The notes beneath the pieces are model-generated. The model was not told the origin of the DNA and did not search any database. It worked only from the letters and a program-made list of their open reading frames with translations. A stretch of 64,000 nucleotides of DNA from Phocaeicola faecium (GTDB taxonomy: Bacteria; Bacteroidota; Bacteroidia; Bacteroidales; Bacteroidaceae), in NCBI RefSeq assembly GCF_014837055.1, contig NZ_JACSPQ010000019.1, positions 62,001-126,000 of the forward strand. The letters are read 5' to 3'. The translations under genes and the position numbers were made by a program. Below, in pieces: positions 45,306 to 54,639 of this stretch. Every line of letters begins with the position of its first letter. The stretch's first letter is position 1.

Positions 45306-45346
45306 CACCTCGGCTATTTGCCGGAAACTTTGTTGTCGATTGATTT

Positions 45347-46840
45347 ATGGAGAAAAGAACTTTACATCCGCTGATGCTTGCCGGAACGGGTAGCGATGTG
45401 GGAAAGAGTGTGCTGGCGGCAGCTCTGTGTCGTATATTCAGGCAAGACGGATACCGTCCTGCACCGTTTAAGGCGCAAAACATGGCGTTGAACTCATACG
45501 TTACGCCCGAAGGCTTGGAGATAGGCAGGGCACAGGCGGTACAGGCTGAGGCGGCGGGTATTCCCTGTCATACGGATATGAATCCGATTCTGTTGAAACC
45601 TTCGTCGGACAAAACAGCGCAAGTGGTGCTGAACGGACGCCCCATCGGAAACCGCGATGCTTACGATTATTTCCGTGTAGAAGGCAGGGAGCAGTTACGC
45701 CGTGAGGTTCATGCCGCTTTCGACCGCCTTAACACCCGGTATAACCCCATCGTGATGGAGGGGGCGGGAAGCATATCCGAAATCAACCTGCGCGATACGG
45801 ATTTGGTGAATATGCCGATGGCTCGTTACGCCGGTGCGGATGTATTATTGGTGGCAGACATCGACCGTGGCGGCGTATTTGCCAGTGCATACGGTTCGGT
45901 GGCTCTTCAAACTCCCGAAGACCGCCGGCGGATAAAAGGAATCATCGTCAATAAATTTCGGGGAGATTTGCGCTTGTTTGAGTCAGGCGTAAAGATGATG
46001 GAAGACATTTGCGGCATCCCTGTCTTGGGAGTCATCCCCTACTACAAGGATATTTATATCGAGGAAGAAGATGCGTTAGACCTCCAAACGAAACAGTTGA
46101 ATGCCGTACAAGGGAAAGTCAACGTGGCTGTGGTGCTGTTGCGTCATTTGTCAAACTTCACCGATTTCAACGTGCTGGAGCGTGACGAACGTGTAAACCT
46201 TTACTACACCAACAATACAGACGAATTGGCGAAAGCCGATATCATCCTGCTGCCCGGTACGAAAAGCACCCTCGATGATTTGTACGAACTGCGCCGCAAC
46301 GGGGTAGCCCACGCCATTTTGGAAGCACGCCGTAACGGAGCCACCGTGATGGGTATCTGCGGCGGATACCAGATGATGGGGCAGGTGGTTAGCGACCCTG
46401 AAGGAATAGAAGGAAGCCTCCGCTCGTTGCCGGGCTTAGGCCTGCTGCCCGTTGAAACGGTGATGGAAGGAGAAAAGGTTACGCGCCGGGTGAACTTCGC
46501 ATTTCCGGCAGGTGCGGATAACCGCTGTACAGGTTATGAAATCCATCAGGGAAGAACCGTTCCGGCAGAAGGAGAGGAGCAAAGAACCTTTATACAAACA
46601 TCGGAAGGACGGAAAGACGGCTGGATGGCAGACCGGAAGTGTTTCGGAACATATATTCACGGCATCTTGGATAATCAGGCAGTCATCGACTGGCTGTTGG
46701 AACCGTATGCCGATAAACTTCAGAAGACCGTTTTAGACTATTCTGCCTATAAAGAAGAACAATACGACAAGTTGGCGGCTCACGTGCGGAGCCATCTCAA
46801 TCTGTCTCTTTTATACCAAATACTGACAACCCATGATTAA
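45347..46840 (+). CDS. cobQ: Cobyric acid synthase
   Basis: Amidates four side chains of adenosylcobyrinic acid a,c-diamide using glutamine and ATP in cobalamin synthesis. 497 residues. N-terminal ATP-binding domain with GTGSDVGKSVLAAAL and DIDRGGVFAS; C-terminal glutamine amidotransferase domain with Cys338 in GICGGYQMMG and the late GTYIHGILDN. It overlaps cobD by 8 nt. With cobD and cbiB it covers the steps that attach the aminopropanol arm; earlier and later cobalamin genes are not in the window. Confidence 0.96.
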   Translation: MEKRTLHPLMLAGTGSDVGKSVLAAALCRIFRQDGYRPAPFKAQNMALNSYVTPEGLEIGRAQAVQAEAAGIPCHTDMNPILLKPSSDKTAQVVLNGRPIGNRDAYDYFRVEGREQLRREVHAAFDRLNTRYNPIVMEGAGSISEINLRDTDLVNMPMARYAGADVLLVADIDRGGVFASAYGSVALQTPEDRRRIKGIIVNKFRGDLRLFESGVKMMEDICGIPVLGVIPYYKDIYIEEEDALDLQTKQLNAVQGKVNVAVVLLRHLSNFTDFNVLERDERVNLYYTNNTDELAKADIILLPGTKSTLDDLYELRRNGVAHAILEARRNGATVMGICGGYQMMGQVVSDPEGIEGSLRSLPGLGLLPVETVMEGEKVTRRVNFAFPAGADNRCTGYEIHQGRTVPAEGEEQRTFIQTSEGRKDGWMADRKCFGTYIHGILDNQAVIDWLLEPYADKLQKTVLDYSAYKEEQYDKLAAHVRSHLNLSLLYQILTTHD

Positions 46841-47849
46841 CGGACACGGAGACGATATTTACGCTTATCCCGGCATAACTTCTAACTTCAGTTCGAACGT
46901 ACCGGGCGGAGTGAACCACGACGGACTGAATCGTTATCTTTATGAGAATCTTTCTTGCATCCGTTCTTATCCGGAACCGGAACCGCGCTCGCTGGAACGG
47001 GAGTTGGCTTCGTTTCACGGCGTTATGCCGGAAAATGTATGTGCAACTAACGGGGCGACGGAGGCAATCTACCTGATAGCCCAAGCCTACCGTAACAGTA
47101 CGTCGGTGATTCTTGCGCCTACTTTCAGCGAGTATGCCGATGCATGTAGGCTTCATCTCCATACGGTGCGTTCCCTGTTTTCGCCCGACACCCTTCCGGC
47201 CGAAGCTGCATTGGTCTGGCTTTGTAACCCAAACAACCCGACGGGTGAGGTTATCGACCTCCGGCGGCTACGGAAATGGATAGAGACGCATCCCCGTCAT
47301 CTGTTTGTTATTGACCAGTCTTACGAAGCCTTTACCGATAAACCGCTCTTCTCGGCAAAGGAAGCGGCAGATTATCCCAACGTACTGTTGCTTCACTCCT
47401 TGACGAAGCGTTTCGCCGTGCCGGGACTGCGCATCGGCTACGTAACGGCTCATCCGCTGCTGATTGACAAACTGCGCAGTAACCGGATGCCGTGGTCGGT
47501 CAATGCGCTTGCCATTGCCGCCGGACATTATTTGCTGCATCGTGCCGAGGGAGATTACGCACTCGATGTATCTGCATTGTTAAGCGAGCGGAAGCGGGTG
47601 GCGGAAGCCTTGCTCAGCGTTGGAGGTATGGACGTGTGGGAATCGGATACTCCCTACATGTTGATATGCTTGCGCAGCGGGAAGGCAGCCGCCTTGAAAG
47701 AGTTTTTGGCGTTAAACCACGGCATCCTGATTCGCGACGCTTCTAATTTCGAAGGGCTGGACGAGCGTTTCTTCCGCATTGCCGTACAGACTCCTGAAGA
47801 AAATGACCGACTTGTTAATTGCATAAAGGAATGGATGTATACTTATTAA
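46833..47849 (+). CDS. cobD: L-threonine-O-3-phosphate decarboxylase
   Basis: PLP enzyme making (R)-1-amino-2-propanol phosphate, the linker of the cobalamin lower loop. 338 residues, similar to histidinol-phosphate aminotransferases. PLP contacts seen: ATNGATEAIYL, NPNNPTG, DQSYEAF and the lysine Lys192 in LTKRFAVPGLRIGY. The position between cobQ and cbiB is what separates it from HisC. Its last 19 bases overlap the cbiB start. Confidence 0.93.
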   Translation: MINGHGDDIYAYPGITSNFSSNVPGGVNHDGLNRYLYENLSCIRSYPEPEPRSLERELASFHGVMPENVCATNGATEAIYLIAQAYRNSTSVILAPTFSEYADACRLHLHTVRSLFSPDTLPAEAALVWLCNPNNPTGEVIDLRRLRKWIETHPRHLFVIDQSYEAFTDKPLFSAKEAADYPNVLLLHSLTKRFAVPGLRIGYVTAHPLLIDKLRSNRMPWSVNALAIAAGHYLLHRAEGDYALDVSALLSERKRVAEALLSVGGMDVWESDTPYMLICLRSGKAAALKEFLALNHGILIRDASNFEGLDERFFRIAVQTPEENDRLVNCIKEWMYTY

Positions 47850-48784
47850 ATACGTTGCTTCCGCTGATAGCCGGATGGGTGTTGGATAAACTTTTGGGTG
47901 ACCCGGCGTGGTTGCCTCATCCGGTGGTGGGTTTCGGAAAGCTGATTTCATGGTTTGAACGGCGGTGGAATCGTGGAAAACAGAGAAAAACGAAAGGGGC
48001 GGTTGCGGCTTGCCTGCTGATTGCCGGTACATTCTTTGCCGTAGCGGTGCTGCTTCATGCCTGTTTCTCATGGAATCGGTGGGCGGGAATCTTGGTTTCT
48101 GCCGTGGGTGTGTTTTATTGCTTGGCGGGAAAGACGTTGGCAGACGAAGTGCGGATGGTGTTTGTGGCAGCCGACCGCTCGGTGGAAGACGGGCGGAAGC
48201 AGGTGGCTCGCATCGTGGGACGCGACACAGCCACCCTGACAGGACAGGAAGTGCGTACGGCTGCTCTTGAAACCTTGTCGGAGAACCTGAGCGACGGCGT
48301 TATCGCTCCGCTGTTCTGGTATTTGGTATTGGGGCTTCCGGGGATGTTGGCATATAAGATGGTGAATACGCTTGATTCGATGATCGGATACAAGAACGAG
48401 CGGTACCGCGACTTCGGTTGTTTTGCCGCCCATGCGGATGACGTGGCGAATTACTTGCCTGCACGACTTACCGCACTGCTGATGGTTGTGGCTTCAGGAA
48501 GGCTTTCTCTTGTGAACTTTGTGCGGAAGTACGGAAATAAACATGCCAGTCCCAATTCCGGTTTTCCGGAGTCGGCACTGGCAGGAATATTGGATTGCCG
48601 TTTCGGTGGTCCTCACGACTATTTCGGCGAAACGGTATATAAGCCTTTCATAGGTGAGCATGAACGCACGCTTACTACTGCCGATATGCGCCTTGCCATT
48701 CGTATTAACCGCCGGGCAGAAGGGATGATGATAGCCTTCATGGTGGCAGTGTACGCTGTTCTCCGGCTCGGCTTCGGTCAGTAA
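47831..48784 (+). CDS. cbiB: Adenosylcobinamide-phosphate synthase
   Basis: Membrane enzyme that joins cobyric acid to aminopropanol phosphate. About 317 residues with four to five hydrophobic segments and the family motifs DKLLGDPAWLPHPVVGFG near the start and LDSMIGYKNERYRDFG in the centre. I chose ATG at 47831, preceded by AAAGGA; a TTG at 47819 would add four residues. Its stop overlaps the convergent radical SAM gene by 7 nt. Confidence 0.94.
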   Translation: MDVYLLNTLLPLIAGWVLDKLLGDPAWLPHPVVGFGKLISWFERRWNRGKQRKTKGAVAACLLIAGTFFAVAVLLHACFSWNRWAGILVSAVGVFYCLAGKTLADEVRMVFVAADRSVEDGRKQVARIVGRDTATLTGQEVRTAALETLSENLSDGVIAPLFWYLVLGLPGMLAYKMVNTLDSMIGYKNERYRDFGCFAAHADDVANYLPARLTALLMVVASGRLSLVNFVRKYGNKHASPNSGFPESALAGILDCRFGGPHDYFGETVYKPFIGEHERTLTTADMRLAIRINRRAEGMMIAFMVAVYAVLRLGFGQ

Positions 48785-49557
48785 GACGCTCCCGCGTTGA
48801 TGCCTGCCTCTTTCAGCAAACCCACGATTCGGTCAAGCTCCTCGTGCGATGCCTTTTTGAGCGACAAGTCGGGCGTTTCACGGTCGATGGTGTAAATCAT
48901 TACCTGACGGGGCGCAATTTCTTTCACCGCCTCCAGCCACGGCAATACATACTTGTCTGATGTATTATCCACGTCTTCCCCTTCGTCGGTCGTCCCCTTT
49001 AAGAACATGGTCTGGATGATGAGATTGCCTTTAAAAGCCTTCATCCCTTCTATGATGCTGCTTACATCGTAGCCACCTGTTGGACGATCTACTTTACGGA
49101 TATAGTCGATGTCTACCGTGTCCAGTTTTAAGATGTTATTGTCTATCTTGTTCAGCGCATCAAATACCGCAGGCTTGTGGATAAAGGTAGAGTTACTTAA
49201 CACACTCACTTTGGCATTCGGGAAATACTTGTCGCGCAGTGCCAGCGTGTCGTCGATAATCTCCGGGAAATGCGGATGCGCGGTAGGCTCCCCGTTGCCG
49301 GCAAACGTCAGTACGTCGGGCGCCACACCTTCAGCCTTCATGCTCGCCAGCCGGTGTTCCAATGCTTCGCTCACCTCTTCGCGGGTGGGCAGTTTCATCT
49401 TCGGGCGATGGTCTTTGTTATATCCACACTCGCAGTAAATGCAATCGAACGTACAAAACTTTCCGTCTGCCGGAAGAAGATTGATACCTAACGAAATCCC
49501 CAGTCTCCGGCTGTGTATCGGGCCGAATATGGGGGAAGGATAAATAACAGTTGACAT
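48778..49557 (-). CDS. Radical SAM protein, COG0731-like
   Basis: 259 residues. The iron-sulfur cysteines are in CTFDCIYCECG (CxxxxCxYC-like spacing: CTFDCIYC gives CxxxCxxC). Other radical SAM landmarks are TFAGNGEPTAHP and SNSTFI. The opening PSPIFGPIHSRRLGISLGIN is typical of the COG0731 group, related to wyosine-type enzymes but found in many bacteria with unknown substrates. No C-terminal SPASM domain. Function unassigned. Confidence 0.85.
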   Translation of the reverse strand: MSTVIYPSPIFGPIHSRRLGISLGINLLPADGKFCTFDCIYCECGYNKDHRPKMKLPTREEVSEALEHRLASMKAEGVAPDVLTFAGNGEPTAHPHFPEIIDDTLALRDKYFPNAKVSVLSNSTFIHKPAVFDALNKIDNNILKLDTVDIDYIRKVDRPTGGYDVSSIIEGMKAFKGNLIIQTMFLKGTTDEGEDVDNTSDKYVLPWLEAVKEIAPRQVMIYTIDRETPDLSLKKASHEELDRIVGLLKEAGINAGASY

Positions 49558-49582
49558 AATATTTGTTTTTTGAATTGACAGT

Positions 49583-50185
49583 TTATTTACTGAGTTCGCG
49601 CGAGCGTTCGCCCAAATACCCCCCGTGGTGACGTTTGCTGTACTCTTCGATGGTAAATCCGGTACGTTTCATGGTCTCTACCACCAGTATGTCGCCGATA
49701 ACGGTCATTACCGTAGTCGAGGTGGTAGGCGTCATACCCAGTGCGCAAACCTCGTCGGGATGTCCCGTAGCCAGACAGATGTCGGCAGCGTGAGCCAGCG
49801 GACTGTCCGGATTTCCGGTGATGACTATCTTTTTCAGCGTAGCGTCCAGATGTTGGGCAAGCTCGGTCAGTTCAACGATTTCGCGCGTTTTTCCCGAATT
49901 GGAAATAAGCAGAAGCAAGTCATTCTCTTGCAAGATGCCCAAATCTCCGTGTTGCGCCTCGCTGGGATGCAGGAAAACGGCAGGAATACCCGTCGAACAG
50001 AAAGTCGTGGCAATGTTCATGGCAATTTGTCCTGCCTTACCCATTCCGCTAGTCACCAGTTTCCCCTTTTTACGGTGTACTTGTTCCACTATCAGCTCTA
50101 CGGCCTGTTCGTAAGCCTCCGTTACCGGAATGTTTAATACAGCCTGCGCTTCCCGCTGCAACAATTCTTTAATGGATGAAATCAT
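49583..50185 (-). CDS. SIS-domain sugar-phosphate isomerase (KpsF/KdsD-like)
   Basis: 200 residues: a single SIS domain with TSGMGKAGQIAMNIA, the ISNSGKTREIVEL phosphate-sugar loop and the C-terminal KRHHGGYLG. It lacks the two CBS domains of E. coli KdsD/GutQ, like other SIS-only arabinose-5-phosphate isomerases reported from Bacteroides fragilis. The likely reaction is ribulose-5-phosphate to arabinose-5-phosphate for Kdo synthesis. A related hexulose-phosphate isomerase activity cannot be ruled out from sequence alone. Confidence 0.85.
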   Translation of the reverse strand: MISSIKELLQREAQAVLNIPVTEAYEQAVELIVEQVHRKKGKLVTSGMGKAGQIAMNIATTFCSTGIPAVFLHPSEAQHGDLGILQENDLLLLISNSGKTREIVELTELAQHLDATLKKIVITGNPDSPLAHAADICLATGHPDEVCALGMTPTTSTTVMTVIGDILVVETMKRTGFTIEEYSKRHHGGYLGERSRELSK

Positions 50186-50290
50186 ATCGTTTTCTATTTA
50201 GTAAAGTGGTCAGTTAATTGATATAGTGAATTTTCTCTTACTTTTTAATGCTTTGAATTATAGTTGGTTAGCTTTTTAGGGTAAACAGGT

Positions 50291-50378
50291 AAAACGCAAC
50301 CGTTAGTGTTACCCGGTTTTACCGCATGTTTTGCTTGACGCATCCGCTTAGGTTGTATCATTCTAACCGAAGCGTTTT
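50291..50378. repeat. 88-bp intergenic element, copy E
   Basis: AAAACGC (50291-50297) to GCGTTTT (50372-50378). The first 20 bases equal those of copy D; the interior TTACCGCAT (50319-50327) matches copy A (reverse) at the same offset. It lies between two minus-strand genes (LOG protein and SIS isomerase) that point the same way. Confidence 0.7.
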
Positions 50379-50414
50379 TTAAAGGTTTTCAAGGCATGTC
50401 TGGTCTTGCAGTTT

Positions 50415-50951
50415 TTATTTGTCGAGCATACCGGTAAGCTCTTCGAAACTGTTTGCTGTCTGGAAGAAATTCGATAAAGGCCGATGGGCAAAATGTTGCG
50501 ATTCCAAGCCTTTTAAGAAATCAAGTAATCCGTTCCAAAAGCCGCCGATATTATAAAATATTACTTTCTTGCTGTGATATCCGATGGTAGCGGAAGCGAT
50601 GACATGGAATACCTCGTCCAGCGTACCTACTCCGCCCGGCAGCGCAACCAGTATCTCCGATTCCTGCAACATCAAGTCTTTGCGGTCGCTCAGGTTTACG
50701 GTGTGGAACGTTACGTCCAGTAATTCGCTTACAGCCCCTTTCTCTTCCAGTTTGGTGGGCACGATACCCATAATCATTCCGCCTTTTTCCTTTGCTGCAC
50801 GCGCCGTAGCCTCCATCAAACCGCAGTTCGAGCCGCCGTAAATCAGCCATTTCCGATGTTCTCCCATCCATGCGCCCAGCTCTTTTGCCTTTTCCATGAA
50901 TAGGGGGGCGATGTCATCGGAAGCCGAGCAGAATATTCCTATTTTATTCAT
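50415..50951 (-). CDS. LOG family nucleoside phosphoribohydrolase
   Basis: 178 residues, Rossmann-like. The family signature PGGVGTLDEVF (about 105-115) and GGSNCGLMEA are present, with the SDRKDLM segment between. Members hydrolyse AMP or cytokinin ribotide to base and ribose-5-phosphate (TIGR00730). In gut bacteria the physiological role is unclear; salvage or housecleaning of nucleotides is likely. Confidence 0.9.
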   Translation of the reverse strand: MNKIGIFCSASDDIAPLFMEKAKELGAWMGEHRKWLIYGGSNCGLMEATARAAKEKGGMIMGIVPTKLEEKGAVSELLDVTFHTVNLSDRKDLMLQESEILVALPGGVGTLDEVFHVIASATIGYHSKKVIFYNIGGFWNGLLDFLKGLESQHFAHRPLSNFFQTANSFEELTGMLDK

Positions 50952-51076
50952 AAGCGTTCGGGTTTATTTGTTTTTGCGAACAAATTCGTATACGCTGCAA
51001 ATATCTGCATTTTTAATAAAAAGACAATACTTATTTATGTAATTTTGCCGTCGCGAATACAATTCAGAGAAAAACG

Positions 51077-52300
51077 ATGGCATATAATACATTTACCTTT
51101 TCTAACGGGTTGCGGTTAATCCATGCTCCGAGTCCGACTAACGTGGCATATTGCGGCTTTGCCGTAGATGCGGGTACGCGCGATGAGTGGTCGGGCGAGC
51201 AGGGAATGGCACACTTCGTAGAGCATCTTATTTTTAAAGGTACGAAGAAACGCCGTGCGTGGCATATCCTTAACCGCATGGAAAACGTGGGCGGCGACCT
51301 GAATGCTTACACCAATAAAGAAGAAACGGTAGTGTACAGCGCGTTTCTGAAAGAACATTTCGCCCGCGCCGTGGAATTGCTTGCCGACATCGTGTTCCAC
51401 AGCACGTTCCCGCAGCAGGAGATAGACAAGGAAGTAGAAGTAATCATCGACGAGATTCAGAGCTACGAAGACAGTCCGGCGGAACTTATCTTCGACGATT
51501 TTGAAGAACTCATCTACCCTGACCATGCGCTGGGGCGGAACATCCTCGGCAAGCCCGAACTGTTGCGCCGTTTCCGCAGCGAAGATGCCTTGCGTTTCGT
51601 AAACCGTTACTATAAGCCTACGAACATGGTGTTCTTTGTGCAGGGCGACATCGACTTCCGCACGGTAGTCCGTACCGTGGAACGTGCCGTATCGGATATT
51701 CCTTATGCCGAGGTGGAAAACTACATCCGTCAGCGCCCGTTGCCTTATTCTCCCCGCTCGCTGACCCTCGAAAAAGATACCCATCAGGCACACGTGATGA
51801 TAGGCGGACGCGGATACGATGCCTACGACGAACGTCGCACAGGACTTTATCTGCTGAATAATATTTTGGGAGGCCCCGGAATGAACAGCCGTCTGAATGT
51901 AGCCTTGCGCGAGCGTCGAGGCTTGGTGTATACGGTAGAGTCGAATCTTACGGCATATACCGATACGGGGACTTTCTGCATTTATTTCGGTTGCGATACG
52001 GCAGATGCCGACCGCTGTATCGACTTGGTGCATAAAGAACTGAAGAAACTGTGCGATTGCTCGCTGACATCGGCACAGCTTGCGGCGGCAAAGAAACAAA
52101 TCATCGGACAAATCGGTGTGGCAAGCGATAACTTCGAAAACAACGCCCTCGACATGGGGAAATGTTTCCTTCACTATAAAAAATACGAAGACAAGACAGA
52201 GGTCTTTAATCGCATCGACAGTCTTACCTCCTCTCAGTTATTGGAAATAGCCAATCAGGTTTTTTCCGATTCGTACTTGTCTACACTTGTCTATAGATAA
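51077..52300 (+). CDS. M16 family zinc metallopeptidase
   Basis: 407 residues with the inverted zinc motif HFVEH (His46, Glu49, His50) followed about 75 residues later by the third ligand region EVEVIIDEIQSYEDSP. The second, inactive M16 half follows with RGLVYTVESNLTAY, the substrate-binding RxxxY motif. There is no signal peptide, so it is probably cytoplasmic, as are many processing-protease-like M16 proteins. A -7 box TAATTTTG lies at 51040-51047. Monocistronic, with a terminator after it. Confidence 0.93.
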   Translation: MAYNTFTFSNGLRLIHAPSPTNVAYCGFAVDAGTRDEWSGEQGMAHFVEHLIFKGTKKRRAWHILNRMENVGGDLNAYTNKEETVVYSAFLKEHFARAVELLADIVFHSTFPQQEIDKEVEVIIDEIQSYEDSPAELIFDDFEELIYPDHALGRNILGKPELLRRFRSEDALRFVNRYYKPTNMVFFVQGDIDFRTVVRTVERAVSDIPYAEVENYIRQRPLPYSPRSLTLEKDTHQAHVMIGGRGYDAYDERRTGLYLLNNILGGPGMNSRLNVALRERRGLVYTVESNLTAYTDTGTFCIYFGCDTADADRCIDLVHKELKKLCDCSLTSAQLAAAKKQIIGQIGVASDNFENNALDMGKCFLHYKKYEDKTEVFNRIDSLTSSQLLEIANQVFSDSYLSTLVYR

Positions 52301-52329
52301 AAAATAATCCATTTAGTATCAAATTTTAG

Positions 52330-52368
52330 ACGGATATCCCTTGTTGGGTTATATATAATCCGTTTTTT
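52330..52368 (+). terminator. Terminator after the M16 peptidase gene
   Basis: ACGGAT (52330-52335) pairs with ATCCGT (52358-52363), with an inner CCC/GGG, followed by TTTTTT. Confidence 0.6.
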
Positions 52369-52548
52369 CGTACTCTCTACTTTGTATTTTTTCTTTTTAA
52401 TCCCTTTTTTTGTAATAGATTATGATGTTGAATATTCGTAAATCGGTTTGAAAAATAATAAATGTACGAATTGAAAAATATACGAATAGACAAATATCGT
52501 AATCGGTAGCTGCCTTAACTTTAGGACAAGATAAACACAAAGTAAATT

Positions 52549-53703
52549 ATGGAGAAACTATTTTATACGATGGAAGTCGTATCAGGTGTCGTTTGCTTGG
52601 TTTTGGCTTTATTTTTACATTTCTCCAAAGTTCCTGAAGGGGAAATGTGCAAGCGCAACAAGCGAGGACGGGTTTATATTGAAGTGGCTTATGTCTTTTT
52701 AGGTATCGCTTCATTGATTGTAGCAGGTATTGACAGTGGACAAATATCGTCTATGGAATACATGAAAACCTTTTTTATTCAGGGGATAGCTCCTCTGCAG
52801 GTATTACTGTTCGCATGGGCGTTTATTTATCCTATTAGTGCCAGTAAGCAGATAAGGCGCTTTATGCAAAAACAATTTGCATTTACTTTATTGCTTCTTA
52901 TCGCTAATCTCATTTACTACTTTTCGTTGGGCGGGAAGCCTTATACGTGGCCCGCTTACGTGTTGTTGGGTTGTTATATTGTTCTGGCAACGGTTTATAT
53001 ACGGATATTCATGCGGGTTTCAAAGCGATGGCTCACACGTCATCCCGACCGCGAATCCATTATGCGGAAAGATGTTTATCCGCTGTGGACAGGTATTTGC
53101 GTTTTAGCCGGACTTGGGGTCGGGATCTGTTTATATCCCGACGTAATTCTTCAATTTGTTTTTACGGCGATTTATACGGCATTTTATGTGATGCTGGCTT
53201 TGCAATATCACAATTATGCTATATCTAATTTCCAATATCCCAAAGAAAATGTAACCCTTAAACCGACAAAAGAAATCTATTCCTCAGAAGAAAAACCGAT
53301 AATCCAATTAACAATAGATTCAGATACTATGGATAGCCAAAAGTTGAAGTACGAAAAGATTGATGAGAAATTGGCACGTTGGAAGGCTGATAAAAAGTTT
53401 CTCCACGCCGGAGTAACCATTCAAGATTTGAGTAAAGAAATCGGAATAAACCGTACTTATCTGTCTAATTTTATCAATGAAACGTACCACACCAATTTTA
53501 ACACTTGGATTAATGGCTTGCGAATTGATGAAGCAAAACATCGCATTATCATGTCGCCGGAAGCGAGTCTGGCTGAGATTGCCGAGCAGGTAGGGTTTGC
53601 CGACCTTGCCCACTTTAGCAAACAATTTAAGTTGAAAGAAGGTATTTCTCCCTCGTCTTATCGGAAAGAATTGAAAGAATTAAAAGAAGCAGCTGCCGGA
53701 TGA
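52549..53703 (+). CDS. AraC-family regulator with N-terminal membrane domain
   Basis: 384 residues. The first ~220 contain about six or seven hydrophobic segments (for example VSGVVCLVLALFLHF and FTLLLLIANLIYYF); the last ~100 form an AraC helix-turn-helix, with IQDLSKEIGINRTYLSNFIN and LAEIAEQVGFADLAHFSKQF, ending in GISPSSYRK. A membrane-bound DNA-binding protein of this kind is common in Bacteroidetes but poorly understood. It may sense a membrane or periplasmic signal directly. The 248-nt upstream region is very AT-rich, with a near-consensus -7 box TAACTTTA (52515-52522). Confidence 0.88.
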   Translation: MEKLFYTMEVVSGVVCLVLALFLHFSKVPEGEMCKRNKRGRVYIEVAYVFLGIASLIVAGIDSGQISSMEYMKTFFIQGIAPLQVLLFAWAFIYPISASKQIRRFMQKQFAFTLLLLIANLIYYFSLGGKPYTWPAYVLLGCYIVLATVYIRIFMRVSKRWLTRHPDRESIMRKDVYPLWTGICVLAGLGVGICLYPDVILQFVFTAIYTAFYVMLALQYHNYAISNFQYPKENVTLKPTKEIYSSEEKPIIQLTIDSDTMDSQKLKYEKIDEKLARWKADKKFLHAGVTIQDLSKEIGINRTYLSNFINETYHTNFNTWINGLRIDEAKHRIIMSPEASLAEIAEQVGFADLAHFSKQFKLKEGISPSSYRKELKELKEAAAG

Positions 53704-53720
53704 GCTGCTTCTTTGTTTTT
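53683..53720. terminator. Bidirectional terminator between convergent genes
   Basis: AAAGAAGCAGCT (53683-53694) and AGCTGCTTCTTT (53703-53714) form a perfect 12-bp stem that includes the regulator's last codons; TTTTTT follows on the plus strand and a T-rich edge on the minus strand. Confidence 0.75.
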
Positions 53721-54631
53721 TAAAGAGTATCTTTATTTTTACGCTGTACGATACGTGTTCCCGGCGGGACACTTTCTGTTACCCAGATGTTGCCTCCTAT
53801 TGTAGCTCCTTTTCCGATGGTTATCCTGCCCAAGATGGTGGCATTGGAGTAAACTATCACATCGTCTTCCAGTATGGGATGGCGCGGGATTCCTTTAATC
53901 GGGTTACCTTGTTCGTCGAGCGGGAAACTTTTTGCTCCCAGCGTTACTCCCTGATACAATTTTACATGATTGCCAATGATACACGTAGCCCCGATAACCA
54001 CACCTGTTCCGTGGTCTATCGTGAAGTGATGACCTATCTGTGCGCCCGGATGAATGTCTATTCCGGTTTCCGAATGTGCCATTTCCGTAATGATTCGTGG
54101 GATGAGCGGAACATTTAGCATATAAAGCTCATGGGCGATACGGTAATTTGTTATGGCGCGGATAACGGGATAGCAGCAGATGATTTCTCCGAAGCAAGTA
54201 GCTGCCGGGTCACCGTAATAAGCGGCTTCGACATCGGTGGCAAGGATGCGGCGCATTTCCGGCAACCGGCTGATGAACTTGGCTGCCAGTTCGGTTGCTG
54301 TTTTCCGGCAGGGAGTATCCCCGCATTCCTTGTTACCGTTTTCCACTCCAAAGCACAGCCCTGCCTGAATTTGTTCAATCAACAGGGCAAACAGTTCTTC
54401 TACATTCACTCCGATGTGATACTTCATGGTCTGGCTGTGAATGGTAGGATTTCCGAAATATCCCGGAAAAAGAATGGCTCTCGCTAAATCTACTATTTTA
54501 CAGAGCGACCGTCCTGACGGGAGTGGTTCTCCGTCTTTGTACTGATGAAATAATCCTTGATAAGAGCGGCAGTCGGATAGTTCTTCTACCGCTCTTGTCA
54601 CTGCTTGTGTGTAATGATGAGATGTATCCAT
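53720..54631 (-). CDS. cysE: Serine O-acetyltransferase
   Basis: Makes O-acetylserine from serine and acetyl-CoA, the first step to cysteine. 303 residues: a helical N-terminal domain and a left-handed beta-helix of hexapeptide repeats (GIDIHPGAQIG to ATIGGNIWVTESV). Catalytic His/Asp are within TIDHGTGVVIG. The ending PPGTRIV is the usual acetyltransferase tail. It starts 8 nt after the rnr stop, so both genes share a transcript. Confidence 0.94.
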   Translation of the reverse strand: MDTSHHYTQAVTRAVEELSDCRSYQGLFHQYKDGEPLPSGRSLCKIVDLARAILFPGYFGNPTIHSQTMKYHIGVNVEELFALLIEQIQAGLCFGVENGNKECGDTPCRKTATELAAKFISRLPEMRRILATDVEAAYYGDPAATCFGEIICCYPVIRAITNYRIAHELYMLNVPLIPRIITEMAHSETGIDIHPGAQIGHHFTIDHGTGVVIGATCIIGNHVKLYQGVTLGAKSFPLDEQGNPIKGIPRHPILEDDVIVYSNATILGRITIGKGATIGGNIWVTESVPPGTRIVQRKNKDTL

Positions 54632-54639
54632 AACCGTGT

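Noticed and set aside
45150..45346. Cobalamin riboswitch upstream of cobQ
   Set aside because: GCCACT occurs at 45209-45214 but the rest of the B12-box and the conserved core stems are missing, and the leader after the promoter is only about 35 nt.
48778..48784. Overlapping convergent stops of cbiB and the radical SAM gene as evidence of frameshift
   Set aside because: Both proteins have normal C-termini; short convergent overlaps are common in compact genomes.
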